A DNA stretch of 64,000 bases from Gonatopus flavifemur (taxonomy: Eukaryota; Arthropoda; Insecta; Hymenoptera; Dryinidae), in assembly GCA_018340375.1 (NCBI GenBank), contig JAFFJZ010000044.1, positions 496,001-560,000 on the forward strand, in the 5' to 3' direction. Shown here one piece after another: positions 1-11,380 of this stretch (position 1 is the stretch's first letter; the number at the start of each line of letters is the position of its first letter). A program made the position numbers and the translations under genes. The notes beneath the pieces were generated by a model. It worked only from the letters and a program-made list of their open reading frames with translations, was not told where the DNA came from and did not search any database.

Positions 1-369
1 TCATTCAAAAAATCTGTTTATATATATATATATACAGATATATATAAGTATATATATAAGTTGTGAGCGTTCTTCTTATGGAAAATGCAGTAAAATCAAT
101 GCTGTGGTTGATGCGAGTAGTAACCGAAATTATATTTACAATATATACAATGGTACACAGAGTTTTACACTAATTATAATTCATAGTCGAACACCGGTTT
201 ACCTGAATCAATAACAAGTACAGCTTGATGATATTATATTTATAATTCTCTGATGATTATTAAGATAATCAATTAATGTTCTTCGACGACGAACGTCGCG
301 TATCTAGCACGCTTTTCTTACGTGATAACTGCTGTGTTGAGCAGTGTCGACTGACGAGTATCTCTCTTG
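1..369. other. Intergenic DNA left of the hAT element
   Basis: A TA-rich microsatellite lies at about 18-58. No gene is seen. The last eight bases (362-369, CTCTCTTG) are the left copy of the target duplication of the hAT element that starts at 370. Confidence 0.6.
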
Positions 370-400
370 CAGGGTTGCCAATTTTTTTCCTCTGAATTAT

Positions 401-472
401 CGTATAAGCTTTGAAAAATTATCGTACATTATCGTACAGTCGCGCCAAAAATATCGTACAAATGATCGTACT
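401..472. repeat. Left subterminal ATCGTA repeats of the hAT element
   Basis: The motif ATCGTAC or ATCGTAT occurs five times here, on the plus strand. The same motif is clustered in both orientations just inside the right end (9879-9979). Short subterminal repeats near both ends are a known hAT feature and bind the transposase; the binding role here is inferred. Confidence 0.6.
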
Positions 473-1208
473 ATAATTTATATACATTAAATAGAAAATG
501 AACCAACATCGCTATGCCGATTACGGCATTATTATTAGAAAACTATTAGAAAACTGATATCGCTGTTTGCATATCAAGCAAAATAGTTGAATGTGGAGGA
601 AAATTCAAAACTATATGAATTCATTTTTGCGTAAATCATATATTAAATATAAAGTGAAGTATAAAAAATTAATTTTACGATTTACATCTAACAGTAACAA
701 GTAATTATAATCATTTATTTAATTAGAACGTTCGTGAATACTTGAAATGTATAAAACATTTTAATTAATCATTCTAAACGTTTATAAATGTATCTAATGA
801 GATAAATCATTGTATTCGCTTTTATTTGTTGAAAATACGCAGTGAAATTAATTTTTCATGTTTCAATTTATATTTAATATATAAATTCATGCAAAAATGA
901 ATTCATCCATTTTTAACCATTTGATCCAAGATGCTGCAATGGCTGCTCAGAATCTTCCATTGAACTCTACATCATACTCATCCCTCTGCAACTCTTTGAC
1001 TAAAGTATAGAGCAGAGATACTTTTACTGTCCCCAAAAACGTTAACCCAGCAGATAGCACTGCTGATTTTGGTGGATCATTCCTCTAAATTTGATTGGAT
1101 GATATTGAAACAGCTTTTCGTATTCCTTCTCACTTTGATACTATAAATGCTCTGAAGGCTTTTTGGAATGTTTAGAATTTAAAACTGATAAGTAAATGTA
1201 TGTACCTA

Positions 1209-1516
1209 CCCGGGGAGGAAAGTTTAGATCTGATCAGATCTGAATTTTGACCAGATCTGAACAGATCTAAAAAACTGCAATTTTAGTTCGTATTTATCAA
1301 CAAACGGGGTCAAATTTGAATTAATACATGGGAAGATATCGGAAAATTTCTTGTCATTGCACAGTCAATTCCTCATCAAGATTAAATGTGATTTTCAATT
1401 CAGATCTAATCAGATCTAATGAGATCTAAATAGATCTGAATCAGATCTTGTCGGCCAAAATTCGGATCTAATCAGATCTAATTAGATCTAATTAGATCTA
1501 ACCTTCTTCCCCCGGG
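1209..1516. mobile_element. CCC-type MITE rich in AGATCT
   Basis: This is a 308-bp element with imperfect inverted ends CCCGGGGAGGAAAG and CCCGGGGGAAGAAGG, flanked by TA on both sides (1207-1208, 1517-1518). It holds twelve copies of AGATCT plus one CGGATCT, mostly spaced by four bases and arranged symmetrically toward both ends. No coding capacity. The ends fit the CCC-type group found across this window. Confidence 0.72.
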
Positions 1517-1799
1517 TAATGATTTCAAAAAAGTTATATATTCACAAAATCTTTCATCCAAATGAAATAATGATGAAAACATTAAGTAATTTCAAACTCA
1601 CAAGGGGCTCCAAAGGGTTACCACATTCAACTGAAACGATACGTGAAGGAATGTGATCAAATAAATTCAAGTCCAGTTAGCAAATATTTATTTCGATGAA
1701 TTTTTTTCGAATATAATTCTCACAATCAAAATAAAGAATATGAATAAATTGTAAATGAATATCTGAAACACTGTTATATGTAACCTGCTTCATGGAAGT

Positions 1800-4491
1800 T
1801 TAAAAGTCATCAGCGTCTACAATTATTTCACTATCGTCATCCTCATCTTCGGTCAAATTTTGTGGATATAATATTTCCTTTTTCATCCGCATTATCATGC
1901 TGGATGTCGAATCAGAATGAACACAATCTGAGTCAATCATTTGGCTACTCAATATCAAACCATTTATAGTGCCCGTCACTGTTTTATTCCTGGTTTTGGT
2001 TTTTATCAGATTCACCATGCTAAAAATGCGTTCGCATTCGGCATTCGAATGTGGGAGGCACAAAACGTTCAGAACGAATTTTGATAAATTTGTAAATATG
2101 CCGACTCCATCTGGTTTGTAATTATATAATTTCGCCCAAAATATATCCACAAGGTCATCAACACTAATATGATCAGGTAAATTGAAGAATGGTAAATTAC
2201 GCCACTCACCGTCTACTGTTTGAAACTCTTCTTCCTTTATAATTCGTGGACATAGCTGCATCAGTGGTAATGATGTTGGAGCAGTTTCTCTTATCTTTTG
2301 TGACATCGCATTTTTTGGTGAAAGATTTCCAAGTAATTTCAGGAGAGAATGAGAAAAATCGAATCTTCTTCTAATTTGATCGCATCCTGTTACAAAAAAT
2401 TTAACACACGCTTCACGAAAATTCAGAATCAAATCTGATCTATCTTTGATATCAGGTGTTTCTAAGAGTTGCGATACTTTGATTCCCAAATAAAGGTTTT
2501 CAAGTTTTACGATTTTGTCCGAATTAGTTGGATCTACATCACTGAGGTTATTTTGTTAAACATAATTTCTTTCCATGTAACAACATAAAATATCTTTGTA
2601 AACTTCAAACATACAATCATAAACTTTCGTTAGAATTACTTTGTCAGATTGGAAATATTCGTTCAAACGAGTAAATTTTGTTAGAACCCAATCTAAGAAT
2701 AGATAAAATAATTTCATCAATGGGCAATGAATGTCGTGGAAAATTTTCTCAGCAGTGACCAATTTTTGAATAAACCACTGATCTGTAAAAAACAATTTTA
2801 AAGCGTCCCATTGTTCTAGCATTCTATTCACAACAGCATGGAGAGACAGCCAACGTGTTTGAGATGGGTGTAACATTTTATGAATTTTCAATCCATAATA
2901 ACTTTGAAATTGTGCGAAGTGGCTCTGTCTCTTGGAACTGCTCTTGAAAAAATTGTATATGTTACGAGCTAAGTCTTCACAACTCCTTGGCAAAACACTG
3001 CACGCTTCACTGGCACATAAGTGCAGAGAGTGACAAATACATTTAGAAATATATATGCCAGGACACATGCTTTCAAATCTAGTTGCAACAGAATTGTGAC
3101 TGCCCAACATTACATTACAACTATCGGATGTGAAACCTATTATATTGGTAACTGGCACATTTCTTTGAGTAAAAGTTGATATCATTGCATCAAACAAATG
3201 CTCTGCTGAAGCACACGCATTCTCATTTTGCTTTTGTGCATCCAAAATTTGTATCAATTCCCAGAATTTACTAGAAACTTTGTGTCGATCATCATCGTAG
3301 AATCTAAAAAAAGTTTATAAGCCTAAAGTATAGAAATACAAGATGGTATAGGCTCATTACATTTCAATCTTTTCCCTTCATCGCATTTCAATTTCGTTCC
3401 ACAGGGATGTGTCAAAAATCTATTGCAATGTCTCAGGTACCCGAATAACACCAATGTGCGTAAAATATTCTCCGAACGTTCCTAGGATATTTGAACGTCC
3501 TACAAACATTCTCAGAACGTTTAACGAAGATTTTGTGCTACTAGGGTATATTAGGACAGAAAAATTACAATAAAATATTTCATAAACGTTCTTGAAATAT
3601 TTCAAAAATAATTCAGAAATATTATATTGAAATGTAAGATCAGCAGAAATCGCAATGTTTTTGAACGAACTGTGAAACCTCAGTATGCCTCACATCAATA
3701 TCACAGGAATATTTCAATGTTTTAAACGTTAGATTTCTGTAATCTTAATTAAATCTTCGGTGCTATATGGGGGAGTTTTTCAATCCACATCGATGAACTC
3801 CAACTCATCAAATAAAACAATGAGGATGAATAAATTAATCAATTGATGATTGAAAAAAAAATTGAATTCATAAAGTGAATGCATAATACCTAACAACGAC
3901 GCATGCCGTTTTCACAGAAGATATATCCGTTGATTCATCTACAAGTACACTAAACATAGTAGATTGTAGCTTTTTGGTTAATTCTATTTTTTGTGTTTCT
4001 CCAATAACATTTTTTACAATGTTATTAGCCTTTGTTCTTTTTAACTTCATATTTTGTACTGTTTCACAGCTTGGAAGATTACGTTTCAATAAATCCGTTA
4101 AGTGATCATCTATTGGAAGATTGTGTTCCACTAAAAAACCTGTTAATTGGATTTCTAATTTTTTTGTGTTTGCAGAGAGTTGTGGTTCCTGTAAAAACTT
4201 CTGTAAGTGCACTTGACTGGATGACGGAGCTGAAGAATATTTCAAAACATGTGCTTTAGATTTTGCGTGAGCACGAATCACGCCCAATTCTGCTGTGAAA
4301 CTAGTGCCGCACCCATTACATTTGGCTTTCAATGAATTTTCTGGTACTGAAGATAGCCATGGTCTGAATTCTGGTTTTTGTAACCATTGGAATCTGAATT
4401 TGTGTGGTCGATGTTTTTGTATGACTGTTTTAGGCTTTTGAGGAGGTGTTTTCTGAACGTCATAATCATTGTCTTCCTTGGAAGAACTCAT
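1800..4491 (-). pseudogene. hAT transposase, two exons, one internal stop
   Basis: Exon 1 is 4491-3890 and exon 2 is 3303-1800. The intron has GT and AG ends, and splicing keeps the phase across an Arg codon. The spliced frame is 702 codons, broken only by an ochre stop at 2558-2556 (codon 450). The N-terminal part has a BED-like zinc finger (CNGC ... HAKSKAH). The first acidic residue lies in VDESTD, the second in FTSDSCNVML, an RW motif follows in HPSQTRWL, and the C-terminal dimerisation region has NAECERIFSMV with the third catalytic residue, Glu. All three DDE residues are therefore present. The start is the first ATG of exon 1, and a stop ends the frame at 1800. This would be the autonomous transposase of the surrounding element. 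With the stop it is probably inactive, unless the stop is read through or this allele is unusual. Confidence 0.88.
3304..3889 (-). other. Intron of the hAT transposase
   Basis: Read on the minus strand it starts GTATTATG at 3889 and ends TTTTTTTAG at 3304. Joining the flanking exons keeps the reading frame. Inside are traces of small inserted elements: minus-strand ends of the form CCCTAGTAGCAC (near 3548) and CCCATATAGCACC (near 3768), similar to the CCC-type group. Confidence 0.8.
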
Positions 4492-5308
4492 TATTTGCTA
4501 AAAAAACATGAATTGATAAAACAATTATCAACGGAAAATCTGAACATAGTGAATATTCATGTATGTCACCATGGTGTACGAGTGACCTCCAAACATTATG
4601 ATCTGTTCGATGACGGGATGAAATTCGATTTGAATGTATTGAAGGTTGTTTTTCTCTTATTTTCTTATGCACTCAGTATTGCTCCAAAATTATGAATTTG
4701 ATATCAGAGAGTATCAATAATTACTTTCAAGTGGACTTTAGTCGTTGTATATTCTATAATAACTGTATTTATCAAAATTGATTGAAATAAGATAAAGAGG
4801 TTATGTGTTCCAAAAAAATCTATAAGAATTTTTTCTTATAATATGAAAAAACTTTTTCAAACCTTTTGAAAATCTTATGCAATACAATGATTCTTTGGAT
4901 TATAACCAATAATAATATATTGAACGGATGGATGTTACTGATTTTTTTGGATACTCAATTATTCTTATGTCTTATTATAATCTTGATATTAAATAATGAA
5001 CAAATCAATTGATTCAATATAACAAATTCATCAACTAAAAAAATGTGATACCTGTAATGCGATTAGAGTATAAAATTCTTCCCAGGATATTTTAGTATTC
5101 TTGAATGATTGAATCGTGGAATTAACGTTGCTAATCAGGCTTGCCACCATAAAATAGGCTTTCCAACCAACACCATAGAGATATTGGAATAGAGGGGTCA
5201 TATCAGAGCTGAATCAAGAGGCATAAACTGGGATAAACTCAATGGAAATGTTTAGAATCAACTTCAGCGCCGCCAAGGGGAAGGATATTGGAACATTGCT
5301 CCGAAATC

Positions 5309-5466
5309 TCGTATCCCGAAGAGTTATATTTCGAAACTTCTACGTCGCAATTATGTTTGGTCTAACTGTGTTATTTATTTCTTATAGATTCTAACAAGCG
5401 AACCAATCACGATTTTTTAAGACAACGAACTTTCTGAATATAACTCGTCTGGTTATGAGATTTCGG
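5309..5466. repeat. Imperfect palindrome
   Basis: About 33 bases at 5309-5343 (core GAGTTATATTTCG) are repeated in inverted orientation at 5435-5466. No coding sequence. It is probably a decayed MITE inside the hAT element. Confidence 0.5.
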
Positions 5467-5504
5467 GGTAATCGTTTTCCGCAATAATTGAACTTCGATG
5501 GGAA

Positions 5505-6040
5505 ACAGGTCTACCTCTGGCGGTAGACTTATGTTGGCCTGAAAATCCGTTAGCCCGAAGCACCGTTGGCTCGAAATTTGAAATCCCGAATCCCGAAAAA
5601 CTTTCGGTAACATTTATCTGATTTGTACACAACTAGTAACGTATAGTAGACGATTTTCGGGAAGATTTCGGGATTACTCTTTTCTAAGAATGAATTATGT
5701 ATGAACCTATATAAATCATATAAGACCCATATATGAATGAAATAACACATATATGTCGCCTATATAATCCATATATGACCTCTATATAATTCATATATGG
5801 TTCATATATGGAAATATGATATGAAATGCATATATGAAATGATTTTGACACAGAATCATATATGAATTATATAGGAGATATATATGAATTATATAGGCGG
5901 AATATATGTTTACATAGAGATCATATATGATTTGCATTAATTGTATATATGATTTATATAGGATTTATATAGGATCCATTTTACTAGGGTCGTTCGGGAT
6001 TTCCAATTTCGGGCCAACGGGGGTCTACCCCTCTGGCACT
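5505..6040. repeat. Inverted repeat around a CATATATG array
   Basis: Arms at about 5555-5600 and 5990-6040 share a motif near CCGTTGGCCCGAAATTGG in inverted orientation. Between them, 5690-5980, lies an array of the self-complementary octamer CATATATG and of TATATAGG/CCTATATA in both orientations. The inner block ends CTAGGG at 5990, like a CCC-type end. Non-coding. Confidence 0.55.
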
Positions 6041-6492
6041 CTCATCTCTTTTCTCTGTTCATTGCGATCATGTTCCCACTTACGTGAAATCTTCATGCTT
6101 CCCCTCTCTATATATTCTAATACCTCTTTGGTTAACATGGTGTACACACGAAGCATCAAATAGTCATCAATTCAATGCTTTTGATGGTGAATTCGGCTTA
6201 CTGCAATAAGGCGAACTTTAGATCATCGAAATAAAAGAATCAGGAAGCAGCTTTTTCAGTGATTTATATGTCATTGACTGGAACGGAAGAACCTATCTAG
6301 TGACTAGTACTATATAGGGGTTTCCTTTGACATAGCCAATGAGAATTGTTCGCTACTATAACTTGACCTGACATAACCTAAAACTAAAATCCAGCAAAGA
6401 GTGCTACGGATGAATAGAATAAATGAAGTGAATAATAACAGACGTACTTAACGCTTTTAGATAGCACAATACCATTTAAATAATATTCCATA

Positions 6493-6739
6493 CCCAGATA
6501 GAAAAGCATGCTCTGAATGTTTTGTAACATAACGTGCCGTAAACATACTATCATGGACTCCGCTCAGCTTGCAATGATGCATAGAATGTAAACATTATGT
6601 TTCAATTATGGTGCCATCACCTCGTTTTGCTACCAATAACAATGCTTTATGCGGAAACACCTTGGCGCCATTATGCGAACATTTCTTGGCGTGCATGTCA
6701 CCATTATGATGGCATTATGGAGACATTTTTCTATCTGGG
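6493..6739. mobile_element. CCC-type MITE, copy A (CCCAGATAGAAAA ends)
   Basis: This is a 247-bp element with inverted ends CCCAGATAGAAAA and TTTTCTATCTGGG (one extra T on the right) and TA on both sides (6491-6492, 6740-6741). A second copy of exactly the same length is at 13931-14177. Open frames inside it are chance. Confidence 0.85.
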
Positions 6740-7015
6740 TAATAATTCTAATTTTAAGGAGAATTTCACTACATTCGTCAGCCATCTTTAATGAACCATC
6801 GCCGTTTCACTGTCTTACTGAGAAAACTCCTTCCTGATTCCTTTATTTCGATGCTTTAGATATCCATGTTTCTTGTTGAATCTCTTGATGATAACAAAGG
6901 ATAAAGATATCCCGAGTTCCGCCAGTGCAGTAAGTCGAATTCACTATAAGTTACCCATTGAACTCTATATTATACTGGGATGAGCACTCTGTTTTTTCTA
7001 TAGTATCGACCAGTC

Positions 7016-7016
<1 letters not shown>

Positions 7017-7054
<38 letters not shown>
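7017..7054. repeat. (GA)n microsatellite
   Basis: An uninterrupted GA dinucleotide run. A short echo, GAGAGAGAAA, follows near 7098. Confidence 0.95.
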
Positions 7055-7056
<2 letters not shown>

Positions 7057-7526
7057 AGATTATGGGGGATGATAATCCTTTTTGATACATGCAATTTAGA
7101 GAGAGAAATGGGGATTATGGGGTCGTCTTATTCTTTCTTGTGCATGCAATAAACTATACCACTCTGACTGCGCTGATTTAGGAAGTGCTGATTCCAGTAT
7201 GCATACAGTTCAATGAGGTTATCTAAACATCTCATGAAGTCTATGGGGATCAACCAATAAATGAAACGTACGATAATTTGGTCCACAACGTTTCGGAATA
7301 GACATAGACTATGAGAATATAGAGCAATGCTGACAGGGATTTGCGAGTAAATTACTTGAGGTATTTTACGTAGTTTACGTCACGTAGAAAACCACGTAAT
7401 TTACGTGAAGAGTTTGTTACTTTACGTATTTTACTTTTTTCAAAATGGCGGCGAGGCGGGATTTTCAAAAACATCCGATAGAAAATATTTGAAAATATCG
7501 CTTTTTGTGCTTGCACGTGTGATATA

Positions 7527-9556
7527 CAGGGTGGGGCATTTAAAGTGTCGCGGGCGTTTTTTCCAAAAATAAAATGAGATACGAGAAAATTTTTCGGACA
7601 AAAATTGTAGGGTATCGAGGGGGACATCCGATGGTGGCCTTGGCTTTGACCTCAAATCTCATCTTCAAGGGCATTCTGAGGTCAACTCTTGTTTTTTAAA
7701 TAGCATCTCATATTTTTTACTGCAGATTTGGATTCTAGGTCAAAAACCAAGAAACTTTTGTCTGAACCATTTTCCTGAAATCCGCAAAGATGGCGCTCTA
7801 ATCGATATTGTTCCATACTGAATCTGACATTAGAATAATTCGAAAACGAAGGGTCTTGGAGGAGAATGTTTCGGACAAAAGTTGTCTGATTCCAAGGGGG
7901 ACCCCTTGAACTGAAACGGAGGTGATGGGGTATAACAGACAAAACACAACACATCTCAATCGTCCATATCACTTGGATAATTTTAATGCAGTAGATGCTC
8001 AAAATGATGGCCTTCGACTTCAATACACATTTCAAAACGTTTTACAAAAGATTGCTGAACTCGTGCTAAAATATCTTCATTGATGCTCGCGCATGCATTG
8101 ATGATTCGTTGACGCATATTCTCAGGTGTAGTCGGTGCTTGTTGATGAACTGTATCTTTTATGTATCCCCATAAAAAAAAATCTGGAGAAGTAAGATCCG
8201 GAGAACGGGCAGGCCAATGAACTGGTCCACGACGTCCTATCCATCGTCCAGGATAATCTCTGTCCAATATTTCTCGAGCTGTGACTGCATAATGGGATGG
8301 ACAACCATCGTGTTGATACCACATATTCAATCGTTCCTGAATAGGTATGTCTTCAAGTAATGTTGGAAGTACTTGATCTAAGAAATGTCTGTACTTCTCT
8401 CCATTCAGCGTATCTGCAATGAAGTACGGTCCAATTACTCGAGATCGAAAAATACCACACCAAACATTCACAGCCCATTGTCTTTGATGCTCTACTTGAC
8501 GTAACCATCTTGGATTTTCTGTCGCCCAGTAATGCATATTATGTCGATTTACTTGACCATGATTGGTGAACGTCGACTCATCAGAAAATAATATGTTGAT
8601 GAAGTTGTTATTGTGCATTTGCGCTAGACCCCATCGACAAAACTGTACACGATTTTCGAAATCATTACCGTGAAGGTCTTGATGCAAACAAATGTGATAC
8701 GGATGGAATTTGTGACGTTTCAGTATTCGAAGAACACTTCTTCGAGAAATTCCCGAATGGAGTTCAATTTCACGAGAGCTCACGTGTGGATTATTGCCTA
8801 CTGCAGCTAGTACATTAACTTCCGCATTTTCTCCGCTAACAGTTCTCATTCGATGTCGTTTTTCCCTTGTAACACTTCCCGTTTCTGAGAATAATTTTGT
8901 GATGCGTTGAAAATACCTAATGTATGGTGTTGTTCTTTCAGGAAATCGTTCTGCATACAAGTCATATGCTTGTCTGGGGTTCTTATGCACTTCACCGTAA
9001 ATGTAGATCATATCGATCTTTTCAGAAACCGTGTATCGGATATCCATGATTTTCAATTTGTCATAAACCAAGTAATAATCAAATGTAACTGACAAACTGA
9101 CTTTCAAAATCGTGAATTTTCACTGAACCCCGTCGTTTGTTTACATCGCGTGAGCTCTGAATGGTGGTAATGTAGACGATTGAAATGTGTTGTGTATTGA
9201 CAACTTTTGTACGAAACATTCTTTTGCAAGACCCTTCGTTTTCGAGTTATTCGAATGTCAGATTCAAAATGGAACAATATCGATTAGAGCGCCATTTTTG
9301 CGGATTTCAGGAAAATGGTTCAGACAAAAGTTTCTTGGTATTTGACCTAGAATCCAAATCTGCAGTAAAAAATATGAGATGCTATTTAAAAAACAAGAGT
9401 TGATCTCAGAATGCCCTTGAAGATGAGATTTGAGGTCAAAGCCAAGGCCACCATCGGATGTCCCCATCGGTACCCTACAACTTTTGTCCGAAAAATTTTC
9501 TCGTATCTCACTTTATTTTTGGAAAAAACGCCCGCGACACTTTAAATCCCACCCTG
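7527..9556 (-). mobile_element. DD41D mariner-like element A with long TIRs
   Basis: The element is bounded by TA at 7525-7526 and 9557-9558. The inverted repeats start CAGGGTGGG and run for about 440 bp (7527 to about 7968, and about 9165 to 9556); the left arm has about 60 extra bases near 7890-7950. Between the arms lies one complete transposase gene on the minus strand. It inserted into the small hAT element at 7334-9748. Confidence 0.92.
7983..9047 (-). CDS. IS630/Tc1/mariner transposase, DD41D type
   Basis: This 354-residue protein, taken from the ATG at 9047, has no internal stop. A longer frame upstream (to 9107) adds 20 residues, but the start MDIRYTVSEK fits better as the N-terminus of the DNA-binding region. 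Helix-turn-helix segments lie in the first 120 residues. The catalytic triad is visible: Asp156 in FSDEST, Asp247 in QHDGCPSH and Asp289 in LTSPDFFLWG. There are 41 residues between the second and third Asp, which gives the DD41D signature (as in the rosa/VISITOR type groups) rather than the mariner DD34D. The protein would cut and join the element ends. With intact TIRs, a TA duplication and an open frame, this is the only transposase here that could be functional; activity is not shown. Confidence 0.9.
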   Translation of the reverse strand: MDIRYTVSEKIDMIYIYGEVHKNPRQAYDLYAERFPERTTPYIRYFQRITKLFSETGSVTREKRHRMRTVSGENAEVNVLAAVGNNPHVSSREIELHSGISRRSVLRILKRHKFHPYHICLHQDLHGNDFENRVQFCRWGLAQMHNNNFINILFSDESTFTNHGQVNRHNMHYWATENPRWLRQVEHQRQWAVNVWCGIFRSRVIGPYFIADTLNGEKYRHFLDQVLPTLLEDIPIQERLNMWYQHDGCPSHYAVTAREILDRDYPGRWIGRRGPVHWPARSPDLTSPDFFLWGYIKDTVHQQAPTTPENMRQRIINACASINEDILARVQQSFVKRFEMCIEVEGHHFEHLLH

Positions 9557-9878
9557 TATATGAAAGAGAAATATATTTAATCAATTATTCAAAATTATAT
9601 GTAAGATCTTTGCAAAAAAATTCCGTTTTTACGCCATACTACATATTATACGTTTCCTACATTACCGACGTAGAAAAATACGTAGTTTACGTACGTATTT
9701 TACATCTGACGTAGAAAACCTTTTTTTACGGTAGAATACCCAACCCTGAATGCTGAATTAATCAGTAGCATGCGCTTCATGGCGCCTTGAAGTGACGAAT
9801 TTGAACACGCGAATTGGAGAGAAACAATGTGCTGTTTTTATTTCGAGGAAATTAAACTTTCTATACCTCAAATTCAGG

Positions 9879-9979
9879 TATCGTACAGCTGATGAAATTA
9901 TCGTACATTTCCGTACGATAATGGGTGCTGTATCGTACATCGTACCGGATTAGAAATTATCGTATGAATACGATAATTG
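9879..9979. repeat. Right subterminal ATCGTA repeats of the hAT element
   Basis: At least seven ATCGTA-like motifs in both orientations lie just inside the right end of the 370-9999 element, mirroring those at 401-472. Confidence 0.6.
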
Positions 9980-10060
9980 TCGTGCGGTTGGCAACCCTGC
10001 TCTCTTGTGCGACTCTGGCTTGGCTGAGTGTCGCGCTTATAGTTATAGCTAGCTTACACT

Positions 10061-10061
<1 letters not shown>

Positions 10062-10104
<43 letters not shown>

Positions 10105-10140
10105 TGATATATATGATATATATGATATATGTATATATAC
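10062..10140. repeat. AT-rich microsatellite
   Basis: A (TA)n run followed by repeats of ATATATGAT and related units. Confidence 0.9.
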
Positions 10141-10517
10141 AACATGTCGTTTATGTACGACTACGTTATCAAGCACATTAAAACATCATTCATCCGTTAT
10201 CTTGATTTTTAGTTATACTTATATCACGTGATGTTTTCTCGGAGAGTACCGTAACTTATGGCTTCTGCATTCATATCTTATCTTCATTATTATCATTGCA
10301 TTTCAATTTTAGACAGAAACATGAAGACAAAAATTCGCCGACGCAGCAAATCGAGTCATTGATGTTATTGGAGCTCTAAATCGTTTATCGAAAAGAAATC
10401 AGAATGAAATATTGTAAAATCTAATTTGACATTGATGGGAATGTTGAAAAATCAATTCTCTCAAATAAAACATAAAGGTTAGACATATTTTCATGGAATT
10501 CGAAGATGTGAACGCTT

Positions 10518-10741
10518 CCCAAGTAGCAGAAGAGGTTAGAAATGCTAAGAGCGTGTTTGGAAAATCCTACGAACATGCGTAGAACCTCCAAATGAGACTG
10601 TTTCGAATAATTATGTTCTATAAACCTCCATAGAATATCTCAACGAGTTTATCCAAAATTGTCTCATTCGCACATCCCTTTCACATTCATATCCCACCAT
10701 AGTCACCATAGCATATTTGAGAAGTTCTTGTGCTACTTGGG
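10518..10741. mobile_element. CCC-type MITE, CCCAAGTAGCA family, copy 1
   Basis: This 224-bp element has ends CCCAAGTAGCA and TGCTACTTGGG and TT on both sides (10516-10517, 10742-10743). It is homologous over its length, in inverted orientation, to the element at 36129-36344; the shared core includes GAGACTGTTTCGAATAATTA. Confidence 0.85.
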
Positions 10742-10743
10742 TT

Positions 10744-11344
10744 CAGTATTGTTATTTTCGACCATAAATTTGTTTCAATAAATGATTCAAACTTCAAAGA
10801 CGTGAATTATTGAACACAGAATAGAAGAACCCTCTGTTTTAGGCAATCAGTCCCTTTCTTGCCAGTCACTTGGCTATGATAGAAAATTTTTCTCCCCGCA
10901 GACATTTTTTTTAATAAAAAATTTCTTGTAATCAAATTTTTTAGATCAATTTTATATGAAAAAAAACTGCTGGTGTTCAAAAATTGATTCTTTTTTATAT
11001 CACTAGTAATTGTATCAGCTAATGGAATCCGTCCTGGTTTTATGTAATACGTCAAAACGACTTTGTTGTTCTTTCTTACAGCTATCTAGGACGCAACGTT
11101 GAAAAAGTCGTTAAAACGACGTTTCATGTCCACTATTCTCATTTTTTCCGTGGATACAGATCTGTAATCATAATCTGAACGTTCACCAAAGCTACATATT
11201 CTTTTCAGGAAATATGTATTCACCCAATCGAATATGCTGAAATCTAAAATCGAAGTCAGATCTGGTAGCAACAATTCACTTGATTTACAAAGACAATCCG
11301 TCTCGTCTCAATGCCAATTCACAGAGAATTAGACTCAGAATATC

Positions 11345-11380
<36 letters not shown>

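Larger units (their letters stand above)
7334..9748. mobile_element. Second hAT element (MITE) carrying a mariner
   Basis: The left end CAGGGATTT at 7334 and the right end CAACCCTG at 9741-9748 are flanked by a perfect 8-bp duplication AATGCTGA (7326-7333 and 9749-9756). Without the mariner at 7527-9556 the element is only about 385 bp. TTTACGT and TACGTA motifs are clustered inside both ends, as in hAT subterminal regions. It has no coding sequence of its own. It lies wholly inside the hAT element 370-9999. Confidence 0.9.
370..9999 (-). mobile_element. hAT transposon with nested insertions
   Basis: The ends are 12-bp inverted repeats, CAGGGTTGCCAA at 370-381 and its reverse complement at 9988-9999. 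They are flanked by a perfect 8-bp duplication, CTCTCTTG, at 362-369 and 10000-10007. An 8-bp duplication and CAGGG-type ends are diagnostic of hAT elements, and the transposase inside (minus strand, 1800-4491) is of that family. The 9.6-kb length is inflated by later insertions: small CCC-type elements at 1209-1516 and 6493-6739, palindromic repeats at 5.3-6.0 kb, and a second hAT element holding a DD41D mariner at 7334-9748. The intact duplication means that neither end has been rearranged since insertion. Confidence 0.93.

Noticed and set aside
4032..4695. Plus-strand frames over the hAT transposase exon
   Set aside because: They are shadows of the minus-strand coding exon.
8907..9403. Plus-strand frames at the right of DD41D element A
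   Set aside because: One is antisense to the transposase; the other lies in the terminal inverted repeat and has a mirror at 7682-8035.
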